Source of the DNA: Schistosoma mansoni
Taxonomy: Eukaryota; Platyhelminthes; Trematoda; Strigeidida; Schistosomatidae
Length of the DNA: 64,000 nt
Assembly: GCF_000237925.1 (NCBI RefSeq)
Contig: NC_031500.1
Location: 6,135,254-6,199,253 of the forward strand
Direction of reading: 5' to 3'
Under the pieces are notes generated by a model. That model was not told the origin of the DNA. It ran no database searches and saw nothing but the letters and a program-made list of their open reading frames with translations. Shown piece by piece: positions 36,666 to 49,411 of this stretch. Numbering within the stretch: position 1 is the stretch's first letter; each line of letters starts with the position of its first letter. The translations under genes were made by a program, and so were the position numbers.

Positions 36666-37270
36666 CATTTATTTATTATTTATTTATTTGAACACATAAA
36701 TATTGGTACAGGGAAGCACCAGATACATGTGCGCCTCACAAATCTCATTTGTTTTGTTTGAGGGCTGTGATACTGCCCAGGTGCCCAAACTCAAGCGGGT
36801 TGTTTTCTTAGGGGGCCACACCCGGAGCCTTTGACCGAAAGATCTGATCCACAAGGCAGTGGAGCATCGTAAGGGGATGCACTCCCATGGTAGCCGGTGA
36901 CCAACGATTCATTCATGCACCGTTTGTTCCTTCAGGATACTGGAGCCCGTGTACACCATTGGTTTGGAATCAGAGTTTTCCAACTCCCCTATGTGGACTT
37001 GCCGTGTCCACCAACCCGGTTACAGCGCCGGAGTTTCGCTTTTCGTCCTCTCAACTTTGTAAACAACACCCCTGGTGTCAGAAGGCAGTGAGTAGGACTT
37101 CCCTGGCAGAAGCTGTATACGCGTGGTCATGTGAGAGCATTTCGAGAGGGAGAGCGGACTCTCACCACCCACAGCCATACCAGGGCGTTCTGGGGCAGAT
37201 TAGATTTGTGTGGCGCATATATATCTGGTGCTCCTTTGTACCAATATTTATGTGTTCACATAAATAAATG
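36666..37270. mobile_element. 605-bp element with terminal inverted repeats
   Basis: The ends are inverted copies of each other over about 65 bases: left AACACATAAATATTGGTACA, then GCACCAGATACATGTGCGCC; right the reverse complement with few changes. No transposase is encoded. The interior has the boxes GGGGCCACACCCGGAGCC and GGCAGTGGAGCATCGT shared with copies at 5.5, 43.0 and 46.0 kb. It resembles a MITE. No clear target duplication was found. Confidence 0.75.
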
Positions 37271-39989
37271 AATTTCCTCTGGTCAGCTGATACTCCTCTA
37301 TTTGATCGTCTTGACTTCCGGATTCTTAGATTGTAAGCACTCTTGTGACCAAGTTGATTCGGATAAAAAAAGGAAATCATCCATTAAATATGAATCTTTA
37401 GTAAGGTTGCAATCAGAAAGTAACTTGGATACGTTTATTTTAGTAAATATATTTTATAGCTTAGCAACACACTATTTTTCTTACATCGTGTAGGAAATTG
37501 AGCAAAATAATCATAAATGATTAAATTGCTTTATTTTGTAATATTGAATTGTCTTAAGTATGTGGTTTAATCGTAAAAATTTCATCATTGATAAATCTTA
37601 TCTACCGTTGAAAGAATAGAACATTTTAAACTAATCTCAAATATGAAATCAGTCCTTCCTGTGGGCGTTTCCCAGCTGTTTGACAAAAGCTTAGTCGGAT
37701 TCATTTTGAATATCTCATTGATTGTGATACTACATTAACCTGTGACTAAGCGAATAATATTGACAGGGAACATCTAGTCAGAATTAAATCTTTAATTTTT
37801 TACTAAACATTTTACATCTCTAAATCCATATTACGTAGTAATATGGATAATTTTGCAGAGACTTGTGTTTCTAAGTACTTTTCATCAAGAACTGATGTTA
37901 CCAATACAAAGTAGAGAACCACCGAGAGCTAGAAAGCACTAACCTTTTGTCTCATCTTATTTGGAGATTCCACAATGATGCACAAACTCGATACTATACT
38001 GAATTGAATCCAGGACTACATGTTTTGACCAATATGATTCAATGAGTCGGAATATGACAGCCACTAAAGTGAGAAATAGCATCATGTACATCCCAATATT
38101 TGAGACCCTGGCACCCAAGTTATGTAAAATCGTCAATAATAAAGACGTATAGACCAAGAGTAGCGGTCGGTTGCTCCTCGATTTTCAGCAATCTTTCAAC
38201 TTACGACAGTTCATTATAAATACCATCTCCTTTTGCCAACCGTAAAAACTAACTACCCACTGTTTGTTTTCCATTTCAGATTCTAATTTCAATAGCATGC
38301 TTACTATCTCAAATATGCATACCAATTATACTCACGTTGGATAATATATACTATCTAAAGTGCTAGATAATTGCTTAGATAGTGTTGTAGAAGCGTTCAG
38401 TCCACTTCACTTTTCCCTGATACTTAGACTTACAATAATCTTTAACCCTACCACTATTAATCAAAACTAAGAATTCACATACTACCCATTTTTTATTACT
38501 GATTCATTCCCTACTAACGATTAGATGATCATACTGAAATTTTGATAATTCTGTATGTACTTACTTCTTTTTTTCTGAATATATCATGTGGTGGGTTTTT
38601 TTTAAAAAAAAAACGTAATACCATAATTGCTTTACATTCCCCTTCAACTTTATTTCTGATCATTTAAATCTTCAGTCAGTTGTAATGTGTTTACATTCTG
38701 ATGGAATGTTAGTCCCAAACACTGAATCATTTTCTGTATGCATATGTACTCAGTATAGTTGGTAAATTTTAACTGCACATGGTTACAATTACTATACTGA
38801 TGCTGTTAATATATTTATTTCCACTAAAAAATGAATAAGTTCTGTTTGTGTTACTACAGTTGGGAATAAAGAATTACGATTGAATTTGTTATCTCGATAA
38901 TTCTTTTGTCATCTGACATACAACGGAGTCATATAATAGTGATGGAAGGAGTTATATGTACATACTTATTCCTATCTCTGATCGTCAATGTGATTAAAAC
39001 TAGTTGAGGTGTTTACTTACCAAATATTCAATAATACTAAGAGAACTCAATTAACAGTAATAGATCAATGGAAAATGCAGGTTCTGAAGTTTAGAGACAT
39101 AGATGTTGGTGCTAACTCATATGATTCCAAAAGTGGCTTGTTCAATTTTGTAGACTATCACTACGCATTTCATTAAGGACTTTACTTACATTCAGTGATA
39201 TGATGGCTAAAGCGTAAAAATATATAGATTATTAATGCGACTTATTTATCAACTTTGATCCATACTGTTTGCATGTGAACGGTAGTGATACTAATACAGT
39301 TGTCAAAGCCAAAGTAAGCAAGGTTAAGTTTCGAACATGCAACCTATTGCTTGAGAGTAGAGTGATTTATTCCCTAAGCCATTGTTCCACATTTTCCGGG
39401 GAATAAAAAGACCAATGGCATAGTTTTATCATTAAACAAAGTCCTCTTTGCAATCAAAGGTCATGTATTATCATTTATTGTGGTTGCTGTCACTCAGTAG
39501 AATGTCGTATGAAAGAGAGGGAAAAGCACCTGATTTGAAAAGTGAAATCTACTGTAGCTTCGCTTATTTTTTACAACACTTTACTTGACTACTTTGAAAA
39601 AAAAACAATATACATAACAGATTACACAATAGTGATAACATCAGTCAGTCATCGGTCATACTCAAGGTACATATATATGCATTGGAGTAATTACATTGAT
39701 TGTAAATTAAGCATTCATCAAAATAAAGTGAATAAAACATGACCTCAAAATAACATATTTTACTTTATAATAATCTCCAAGGGAAAAAATGTCTTTTTTG
39801 CGAAATATTGAAAACAATTATCACATATGATTACCATTAGTACTATTAACAATAGTACTAAGTAATATATTTTCTTGTAAAATCGATAGGGAAACAACTA
39901 TACATGAACAGTAGTAACCAAAAGAGAGAGAGAGAGAGATAGAAAAAAAGACTAAAGTAAACAATTTTACATAAATCATCAGAATAAAG
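37271..39989. other. Intergenic stretch between the FANK1-like gene and DDRGK1
   Basis: AT-rich, no exon or transposon protein supported on either strand. A GA run lies at 39923-39939. The two genes converge here (plus then minus), so both 3' ends lie on this side. Confidence 0.45.
39923..39939. repeat. GA dinucleotide run
   Basis: Seventeen bases of AG repeat just downstream of the DDRGK1 stop codon. Confidence 0.7.
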
Positions 39990-42900
39990 TTATCCTCTTG
40001 AAGCATTTGGTCCTGTTCTAATTAACTTATGCCCATTTTCAACTAATTCTGATAAAGTAACACGACCACATTTTTCAATATACTGAGCAACGGCTTCATA
40101 TTCATCATTTGTAATATGAATAACTTTGCCTCGATCATCCAATACCCCAGTTAACCGACCAGAAGACATAAGTGCTTTGATGTTTTCTATACAAACCTTT
40201 ATAAAAAAATTAAATTACGGAATGACAAAAAAATTAATGTTAAATTCTAAAAAGGTTCATGATTATTTAGCTGTATGTTAATTACACTTACAGTGACCAG
40301 GATTTATACATTCACGTAAAACTGCTATCAGCTTCATTATGCATGACTAACGAGCTTAAGTTATTAATATAATACCCGTCATTTCAAACATAGTCATTTA
40401 ACTAACAAATTATCAAGAGAACTTTAAAATTTCTAAATATCCACTTACAATAGCCTAACCCCTCAAAACACACAACAAAGGTAAATAAAATATAACAATT
40501 TGAGAACTTAATGTATGGTGACAAACTACCGTGAAAACCCATTCACTATTATATCAACTCTAGATGTAATCAAACATTTCTCAGAACACAGATCTGTGAC
40601 AATCCTACTTTAACTCTTCACCATATTTTTATAAACAATGAAATGCATAGTTTGACCGAATAAAATCTTTGTTTTATTAGCATTTAAACTATAGACATTA
40701 TTTTAAGGGTTTATATTTTCGCATTTTTTATATTTAGGACTGTGACAGATCAAGCTTTATTGGCACATGTCCATCATTAGCCGATTGACACAACATTGTC
40801 ATAGTTAAACGTTTTGGTAAGATTGATAGCCATAATCCAACTTTAGTGGAGATATATTCAACATAGTTAATGAGAAGGAAGAGAACTACAAAGGACAGTT
40901 GATGACATATTAAGTGATTTTTAGAATTAAGTCGAAAAGGGATGACTGATTCCAAGTCCTTTACTACAAAGATTTTCTGATTCCTAATAATGTAATTCAT
41001 CGAGTACAAATCCGTGTACTTGACTTTAAGTCACACTTTTAGCGTAAAGGTTAACGATGTTACACAGTTAGCTTGACTGAAGTACATGAAACAGGGTTCG
41101 AAACTAAGAATTAACGAGTAAAACCTAACTATACCAACCAATAAGCGGGCGATTCTCAAAGAATAAAGTCGATTTCAACAGTATTCCATAAGGAGAAAAA
41201 TATACCTCTGTTTTCAAATTTAAATTGATTGCCAAATGTTCGACTGGAATGATTTTTGCTTCTTCAATAGCTGCAATAATTTGTGCATTAATTAATGCTT
41301 TTGCTTTGTCATCTTGTTGTTGTGCATCTAATCCCTCTTCTTCAATACTAAACTCTTGTTTTAAGCGCTCGTATTCAGCTTGTTCACGAGCTGCTTCTTC
41401 TTCACGACGTTTAGCCTCAGCAGCAGCCTATAGTTAAAAGTAAATTTTATGTAAGAATCTTAAATAGTATCACAAAATGTGGTAAAAATTAAACAACAGC
41501 TTAAAATTATAAATGATAATAGAAAACTTATATTCTACAAATACATACTTGACTATTATTGAACAATCAAAACAATTTTGTGTACATGAGTTAAGGAAAC
41601 ACAATACAGTTGGTCAACATAAATTTACTTCTAACTTTTTAGCACAATTAATTTTCAGCTTCAAGGTCATAGGTTATACTAAAGTGGTTAATGACCAACT
41701 GGATCACCCATGCCTCCATAATTTGTCTGTTTATTTACAGAGTCGGGTACATAATTCTTATTTATTATGAAAATTATAGGTTTGAGTCAGAGATCTAGCT
41801 TGTCTTCCTAATTTCCTTCCGATATAACTATCACTGAGGTTTGACATAACACTCATTGAAGCTGAAGTAAAATTTTACATTCAGAATGATATTCTAATGT
41901 TTCTGACAATGAAATTCTTCAACAAGGTCAAAATGACCATTTTACGAATTAGAACTACAAAATAGGAGAGAAGCATCATGAAGCTTTCCGTCCTAACTTC
42001 TGAAATTTCTTTTTATAATACTTGTGTGGTTATTTTACTGTCTAGAGTATCGTTTATGTGTCAGCAACGTATAATGAAAAATTAACGAAGAAAGAATACA
42101 CCAACTAGTTTTTAGTCATGACACAATGCGAATATGCATTTTTCACAGCATGACTATAATGTCAATCAGGGAGCAGTGCTGCATATTGATATTACAATCT
42201 CACAATTGATTATGAAGATGATATCAAATTATTAAACAAGTAAAAGAAGGATAGAGTAACTCTAGTATTCTTCCTTTAATTAACTTATTAGTCAACTGTG
42301 GAGTTGTAATATTAATACGTGCTATTACCATTTCATTAGTATTACGTCATCACCACAAGGAATGTATCGATGTAAATTAAGAGTAAGAAACTTGTTGAAA
42401 AGAAACACTGATTCAATTTATTTGCCTTTTATCAAGTCAATAAAGAGATATTAGAATCGTTTTCAAAATATTAGGCGATGACTGGCTGGAACGAGTACTA
42501 TAACTACATCGTTTCTAATCAATGTAACTAAAATTATTAGGGACTTATATGAAAATAATAGATAGAATCACAAAAGTATCATCAGTCACATTTTTGACTG
42601 TTCGCTACACACATGGACAAAAAATTATTTATAATCCACTAGCATGGATTTTAGAAGTTAATAAATGGTGTAAAGGCTTGCTGAGAGTGTTAAAGTAATG
42701 AACCATGCTGATCAAAATGGCACAAGACACTGACATTGTCATTATAAGGTGTACAATAACCGTATCCATATATGCTAAACAAAAATTCATACTAATATTT
42801 ACTAGCAGTGTAAGAAAACGGACAATAGTTTATAAAAACCACGTATTCATACTGACTACCTAATTAGACGAAACCGTAACAGGATATATTAGGCAAGACA

Positions 42901-43927
42901 GAAGTTCTACTTTTATTTAAAATATGGTACAGTTGGGGGTCAAAAATAGTGTACTTCACACAAAATAAAATTTGTTTGTATGCAGTGACACTGTTGAGGC
43001 ACTTAAATCGAAGGTGAGGTTTTTTGGGAGGCTGCTCCCCAAGCCTTTAACTTAAAGGTCTCGAAATAGAACGCTAAATGTGGTGGTATGGTGACCAGTG
43101 ACTGAAATTCGGTTCTTACCCTATCTGTCCCCTTAGCATGCCGGAACCGATGTACGCCAATGGTTTGGAATCGGGATTCCTTAGTTCCCCATACGTGTAT
43201 TCTCTGTATCTACCACCTAGATCCAAGCACTGGGCGCTAGCCTTCCATTCCGTCACTTTCGTAATGCCTTCAATTGGATGCGAACTCTTACTAACCTGAG
43301 GCGCCAAAACATTTTAGAGCCACATGACGGGATATCAGTCCAATAAACATAAACGCTGATACCTAATAAAACTGCTTGAACCCCTAAAAATTTGTTCAAG
43401 CGTATTTTCTGAAAATGGTATAATCTTTTTGCGAAATATTCAGAGGTTACATTAAGCAAACAATACGATAACTAGAGCTAAATTTTGCGTCTCCAATAAA
43501 CAATTGAATGAAGATAGTTAGTAGACACGAAGGTTAATGTGTGAACATGGAAAATAACTTACTGCCGCGGCTGCAGCTTTTTCTTCTGCTTCTTCTGCTT
43601 TCTTGCGTTTTTCAATTTCCATGTCTTCGATTTTCCTTTGATGCTCCCGGTAACGTTCCTCAGCTTCTCGCTCTTCTTTTCGACGTTCCTTTTCAGCTAA
43701 CTTGGCAGCTTTTTTGGAGCCAACTTTCTTTGAACTTTCTTTTGATTGGTCTGCATCTGAAGGCCGGGTGTCTAGATTTTCCATGACATTTTCGACACGC
43801 CTATCGTCCTCCTCAGATTCTGAAGCATCTCTCATCCGAGCAGCCATACGGCGCTGTCCACCTACATTTCCAACGCGGCGACGCACTCTGCCAGCAGCAG
43901 CTGCATGTACGTGGGGGCGCTGTCCAC
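39990..43927 (-). CDS. DDRGK1: DDRGK domain-containing protein 1 (UFMylation factor UFBP1), 5' end missing
   Basis: Part of the UFM1 ligase machinery at the endoplasmic reticulum, where it works with UFL1. Exons on the minus strand: 43927-43563, 41427-41206 and 40196-39990, joined in phase by GT-AG introns of about 2.1 and 1.0 kb, stop TAA. The 263 residues visible begin inside the protein. First come a basic stretch (RVRRRVGNVGGQRR) and an acidic stretch, then a long charged coiled coil rich in E, K and R (AEKERRKEEREAEERYR). Last is the winged-helix region with the name-giving motif LTGVLDDRGKVIHIT and then YIEKCGRVTLSEL. Human DDRGK1 is 314 aa and starts with a membrane anchor. The missing 40-50 residues must lie in an upstream exon. 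A possible one is the 44516 ORF described separately. The first exon enters with two bases of a split codon, so it is not the start. Confidence 0.93.
42985..43285 (+). repeat. Diverged fragment of the 605-bp inverted-repeat element
   Basis: Shares GGAGGCTGCTCCCCAAGCCTTTAA-like and CCAATGGTTTGGAATCGGGAT-like landmarks with 36.8-37.0 kb. It lies in the 2.1-kb intron of DDRGK1. Ends are not recognisable. Confidence 0.5.
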
Positions 43928-44429
43928 CTTAAAGAAGAAAATATTTTTAATAAAGACAATTACGTACCAGAGAACATGGAAAACGACTTTTCGAAACTTT
44001 AAATTCCACAGATTTTGGAATGTGGATAAACAAAATTAAACGAAAGCAGAAAACAACATCAATCAGTTATACGCAACGTGTAGTCTGTCACATGTGTACA
44101 CTAATTAAAGTTACGACACCCTACTGGCACGATAAGATGAAATCGTCAAAACAATCCCTGAGTAATAGAGGTAGTAATAGTATCAGTAGTCATAGAAAAA
44201 ACTAGGCTTTGGGGATATAGTTCGAGAATATATGAATTAGTGGAATGAAAAATTAAACAATACATCCTTAATTTTCCTTAAGGAATATCAACTCCTTTTG
44301 TTGTTTGAAATGATAATGCTAAACTTAAGAATGTGGCCATCTGACGAAGACTTACAATACGGATGGCGCAATTTATAAGAAAGGAGTAAATATGTAAATT
44401 TTGGAATTTCCAAGGTTTTAAAGTGCTCA

Positions 44430-44516
44430 ATAAATATCAGCACCACAAGTAGTGGAAAATTGAGATAAAACGGCTACGCTAATTAGCGATAATGGCAGGA
44501 AGAGAGTTGCACGCAT
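44430..44516 (-). other. Candidate signal-anchor exon for DDRGK1
   Basis: An ATG at 44516 on the minus strand opens a short frame, MRATLFLPLSLISVAVLS and about ten more residues, ending at a TGA. It looks like a hydrophobic signal or anchor sequence of the kind DDRGK1 needs at its N-terminus. It lies about 590 bases upstream of the first confirmed exon. A GT is available in the right phase (after TGTG), but it is a poor match to the donor consensus. This is a guess from position and hydrophobicity only; transposon-derived coding sequence starts close by at about 44.64 kb. Confidence 0.2.
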
Positions 44517-44639
44517 TTGTAAAATTACTCGAAAATAATATCGGTAATCAGCCAAGTTTTACCTTTGACAATCGCATTATCGAAATTAAAAGACGTAAAT
44601 ACAACATCCGTGCGAGTAATAACCTGTTTCTTTATATAC

Positions 44640-47090
44640 TAGTTAACTGATGTTTCAGTATTAGCCATAGGATTACTGTCTTGCGGGCGACTAAAGAATG
44701 ATATTTTTCCAGTATGACGCTGGAAAGCTTGTTTATCTACAGCGTACCCGCAGTGCATTGTCCTGTTACTTTTTAGCATGTAAAACTCAAAATGAAATGT
44801 TGAGTATGAGTACAAAGCATCACCCTGATTGACGTAGTCGACGATGTGCTTTGATGAGTGAATTTCGTAAACTAGGTGATCAGCACCATAACACTACTCA
44901 TCTTCCTCTTAATAGATTTAATCGAACTGCTGTATAACTTCGGATGAGACAATAAATAAATCGATGTAGCTAAATGTTGAAGATTTAAATATACCGGAGG
45001 TAAAATATTTTTTAGTATGATGGGTTTTAATAAAAATAACAACCGACGCTCGGTCACTTCCCTGTCACAAACATCATTTAATATACCATACTTTTGTCGA
45101 AAGTTAGGAAGTGTCTTTAACACAAAACAAGAGGAATTCATCAATAGTCTTTATAACGGCTTCAGCCATACTTGTAAGTCATTTTCGTGATAAATCCAGC
45201 CATAAAGTAGTTAACTTGTTAACAACAATTAATTATATCGAATGCATAGTATCTAACAATAAAGTGTACATGTTAATCGGTCAATATGTAACTTCCATGA
45301 TAATGAACAGTTTGGATCTATTGATGAAAACCCTCGTCATTTTATAAAGCGTACTCGCCATTTAGAAAAGTCATCCTACAGTCCAGACGAATTCCCTAAC
45401 TGCACACTTATCACGGCCTGCTGTCGCGTTGTGATTAACTGTATACCTAATGTTGGCACGAGTAGGTGTGTCACATACCACAGCCACCAGTTTTACAGCT
45501 ACATATCTTTTAACCTAAAAATAATGCAAGCCGGTATCCTTCAATTATCCTGGTCCCGAAATAACATCTGCCGGAAACTGATTGAATTCGACAGGTTTTG
45601 TGTTCCCATTGGAACACTTTAATCACGAGAACATCACTAATTTTAGGAGGGAAAATGAGGCCTAACGTAAGCTATAGTCGCTGATTTGAAGTCCCATACA
45701 AAGAAAGTTGTAGTAACTCACATAATAAAAACGCCTTTCCATTGCACAGATAAACCCGAATGGTATGTTATTTCTGTTCATTTTTAGAAGACGTAGTAAA
45801 GCGAAAGTCAGATTACTTGTATGATTCTGTCGACTTGGATGTCGCAGAAATGCAGGCTGTGTACAACCAGGTGAAACACCCGAGAATAAGGCTGCTAAAA
45901 ACTCTGAGTTCCCACTCCTGACACTAGACTTATGCCCCCAACTGCCCTGGTACGGCTGAGAGTGGGAAGAGTCCACTCTCCCTCTCGAAATGCTCTCACA
46001 TGACCACGCGTATACAGCTTCTGCCAGGGAAGTCCTACTCACTGCCTTCTCGTGGCATTACTGTTGTTTACGAAATCGAGAGGACGAAAAGCGAATGTCC
46101 GGTGCTTTAACCGGGTTGGTAGACACGGAGGGTCCACCTAGGGGAGTTGGAAGACCCTGATTCCAAACCAATGGTTCACATGGGCTCCAGTATCCTGAAG
46201 GGACAAATAGCGTATGAACCAATTATTGGTCACTGGCTACCATGGGACTGCATCTCCTCACAATGCTCCATTGCCTTGTGGATCAGACCTTTAGGTCAAG
46301 GGCTCGGGGTGTGCCCCCTAAGAAAACAACCCACTTGAGTTTGGGCACCTGGGCAGTATCACAGCCCTCACACAAATGAAATGAGATTTGTGCGACGCAT
46401 ATGTATCTGGTGCTTCTTTGTACCAATATTTATGTGTTTAAATAAAATAAAATTGCAAAGTAAACCTGTTATCCTTACAAATTTGCACAGAATAGTTCAA
46501 GCAAAATGGAGTTATTGCCATCACCTGGCACTTCAACTCAAAGTAACAGTGCGATTTGGGATAAGTTTAATCTGAAATAGTATTTAATTTTATAGACTAC
46601 AAGAAATAAATAGCTAAACTGTCTTCCAATGCTGCTGAATTGTCAGAGAATAAGGCGGATGTTATCACTAAAAATACCTATGTTTGATCACCAGTCAAAA
46701 ATAAACTTGGCGGAGAAGGGTTATTTAGCTAAGTTTTCTTTATCAATTGAAGTGGAACTGGAGGCATTAGTAATATAAGTAAGTTTGCATTTTAGATGGC
46801 AGTGATAGCTAGGCTGATAAACAACCGGTCGAAAACGTCCAATGGATTAATTTTATCTAATGTAATAAAACCGTATTTGGCGATAAAGTTAACGTTGTTG
46901 GGAACTGCCGCAAAGCGGAGTATCCTTAAGCTTATATTCCACAACAGTATAAAAAAGATCAAACTTTCGTGTCTCTCATTCACAAGGTGTATTAATATCT
47001 AAATGATTTTCGTCCAATATTAGTGAGAAAAATCATGTAAAAGTCTACGATACTGCATGGTTACTTTCCGACATGACATGCAGCAGGTAA
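44640..47090. mobile_element. Old, rearranged copy of the two-gene inverted-repeat transposon
   Basis: From about 45630 down to 44640 the minus strand encodes a decayed transposase. NGNTKPVEFNQFPADVIS, RYVAVKLVAVVCDTPTRANI and ILPPVYLNLQHLATSIYLLS align with the 48.4-49.1 kb gene. The C-terminal part contains ALYSYSTFHFEFYMLKSNRT. From about 45790 to 47090 the plus strand encodes the second gene: YDSVDLDVAEMQA; then SNVIKPYLAIKLTLLGTAAK; then EKNHVKVYDTAW. In the younger copy both genes lie on one strand, so an inversion has split this one. A copy of the 605-bp element is inserted at about 45925-46452. Confidence 0.8.
45925..46452 (-). repeat. Second copy of the 605-bp inverted-repeat element, one end lost
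   Basis: Reverse orientation to the 36.7 kb copy. Shared blocks include CTCTCGAAATGCTCTCACAT and GGGAAGTCCTACTCACTGCC. The terminal repeat is present at about 46376-46452 (GCATATGTATCTGGTGCTTC, then TTTGTACCAATATTTATGTG). The other terminal repeat is missing. It interrupts the old transposon copy. Confidence 0.75.
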
Positions 47091-47247
47091 ACATTGTAGT
47101 AGGAAAAGTAATGTGAAAATTTTTGCTGTTAACTTTGCTTCCGTTTTTCGAAAGAAGAGGTCAGCTCTCTGTAATATTACTGTACGTTTTACCTTAATTC
47201 ATAACAAATTTAGGAAAAGTCTATGGAGAAGGGTAACAATTAAGTGC

Positions 47248-47545
47248 TCCCAAACACCAAATAAAGGGGAAATAAAAGCGAACAAAGAGGAAAATGCATT
47301 GGAAAATAAGTCGTAAATAAAGGGGAAATGCGCCAAAATGTCTGCTTTTTCGCCTGTCCGGGGGAAATAAAGCGGAATTTCCCCTTTCTGTCTCACTGCT
47401 TTTCAAATGTCTCTAAATTGCCGATTTTTACACTAAATATCCGCTACATTGTCTACTTTTATACTACATACACACCGATGTAATTAAGCGCCCACTTTTA
47501 AAACGCTTCTGTATTTACCCCAACCGCCTCCTGTGTTCGCTTTCA
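47248..47545 (+). repeat. Left terminal inverted repeat
   Basis: 298 bp from TCCCAAACACC to CTGTGTTCGCTTTCA. Complementary to the right repeat apart from the tandem expansion there and a few substitutions. Confidence 0.9.
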
Positions 47546-47854
47546 CCGTCTGTTATAAGTAGGTCTATGACATCCGAGGACTCTTGACAAGTTCACGGTT
47601 GCCCTACGTCTACGAGCTCTTTCACTAACTTGGCTTAAACTCATGTTATCGGACCAACAACATAAACAGTAAGAAGGAACTAAAAGAACAGAGAGCACGT
47701 CACTCACTTGCATCGTGTAAGTAATTTATAACAGACGGTGGAATAAATTACGTACAGATTTTCTGAGGAGACATGACTTGTTTTCGTTTAGTAACTTTGC
47801 TATTGAAAGCATGACTACAGGTAACTGAATTTACCACCTATATATGTAGAAACG

Positions 47855-49166
47855 ATGTCAGTTGACAGAGACAGTAATTGTCATGAGACTCCTTCAACTG
47901 TAATACCTTCCACAAGCTGTACCAATGAAAGGCTTCTGGAAGATAATGGTACGTGTATGAAGTTCATACGCTAATAAATTTCTTATAGGATGTTCTACCG
48001 TCGATTTGCCCTGTCACAAGCCCTTGAATCGTAAAGAGAAGATCAACAGGATATTAATGAATTTAATGACATCAACCTCTCTGAGTATTCGAGATGCAGA
48101 CCGGGTTCTGAATGACTTTCGCCTTCTCATACCAGACTTGCCGACGAGCATTAGAAGTCTCTTGAGGACGTGCACAAGTGTACAACCAAAGTCCATCAAC
48201 AGTGGGGTTTACTACCATCTTGGATTGAAGACCAACCTGCTAAGATATGTTGAACGTTGGTTGTGTACTTGTGATTTTGACACTTTACAATTGTATATTA
48301 ATATAGATGGGCTTTCTATGTCAAGAAGCTCCAGTCAACATTTGTGGCCTGTATTAGGACGGATCGTTGCCCCTAGACTTAGTGATGTCTTCATGATAGG
48401 GATCTACGGAGGGAATACTAAGCCGGCACAATTCAACGAAATTTCTGCCGATACTATTTCTGAAATAAAAGAAATGACTGAAACGGGTCTACTTAGTGTT
48501 AGGTTCAATAAATACATAGCTATTAAGTTAACTGCAGTAATATGTGATGGACCGGCTCGTTCTGATGTTAGGTACACTGTTAATCACAACGGAAAGGCAG
48601 GTTGCGACCGGTGTGTTGTAAATGGTAGACGACTTGATGGAAAGATGACTTTCCCAAACGGTGAATATACGTTAAGAACTGACGACAGTTTCCGGAATCA
48701 GACACAATCTATTCACCATCAAGGACATTCTATATTCGAAAGTCTGCCGATAGACATGATATCAACTTTCCCCTTAGATCCCATGCACATGGTTTACTTA
48801 GGTGTCACAAAGAAACTTGTGACCCTCTGGATAGAATTAGGACACAAGAGGCTAAAGAACGTAAACTTATGTGTAATTAGGACTATAAATAAGTTGATAT
48901 CTAGGTGCGTGGAAAGTACTCCCTCTGACTTTCAGCGTAAATGTCGAACACTAGACTACGTATCCGTATGGAAGGTGTCGGAGTGTAGGTTGTTTCTTCT
49001 ATACTTAGGCCCGGTTATTCTTCAAAGTATTCTGCCTGAACCTTTGTATCTAAATTTTAAACGTCTTGCTTTGTCTATTTACTTGCTTGCACATCCTAAG
49101 TTTGTGATTGTATTTCCTTTGATTTCCTGTTATGTAATATTTAGTCTCCCAACAATAAGTACGTAA
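47855..49166 (+). pseudogene. tnp2-like transposase, spliced, C-terminal part missing
   Basis: The start ATG at 47855 opens exon 1 (to 47948). A 40-bp GT-AG intron (47949-47988) joins it in phase to the long exon. Marker blocks in order: YVERWLCTCDFDTLQLYINI, IDGLSMSRSSSQHLWPVLGR, KYIAIKLTAVICDGPARSDV, VRYTVNHNGKAGCDRCVV (a zinc-binding CxxC), LPIDMISTFPLDPMHMVYLG, and LALSIYLLAHPK at 49100. Relatives continue with a domain containing an F.FE..M...K box, which the older copy at 44.7 kb keeps but this one lacks. After 49100 the frame passes through an intron-like stretch to NKYVILKAPSKSKLMIAAGR and then a stop. Internal loss is likely, so the copy may depend on a transposase made elsewhere. 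Confidence 0.75.
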
Positions 49167-49411
49167 TCCTTAAGGCACCAAGCAAAAGTAAGTTGATGAT
49201 TGCAGCCGGACGTTGGGTTATTGGAGAAAAACTCTGTCTGTATCCAAGGGAGAACATTGATCTTCATCTGCAAAACAATGACCTACCTGAAGAAAATTAG
49301 TCTATGTTCAAGTGCAGTGTTGTCCACAAATGCGGTTAGTTACAAACATGCAAACGATCGCTTTTTATAGAAAGTCTCAAATCTGCCAATGAATTGTCGG
49401 CAGCGTTCCAA

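Noticed and set aside
46147-46338. Open frame beginning MEDPDSKPMVHMGSSILK
   Set aside because: It lies wholly within the inverted-repeat element copy; the same sequence at 43.1 kb is in another state of decay, and nothing indicates a real protein.
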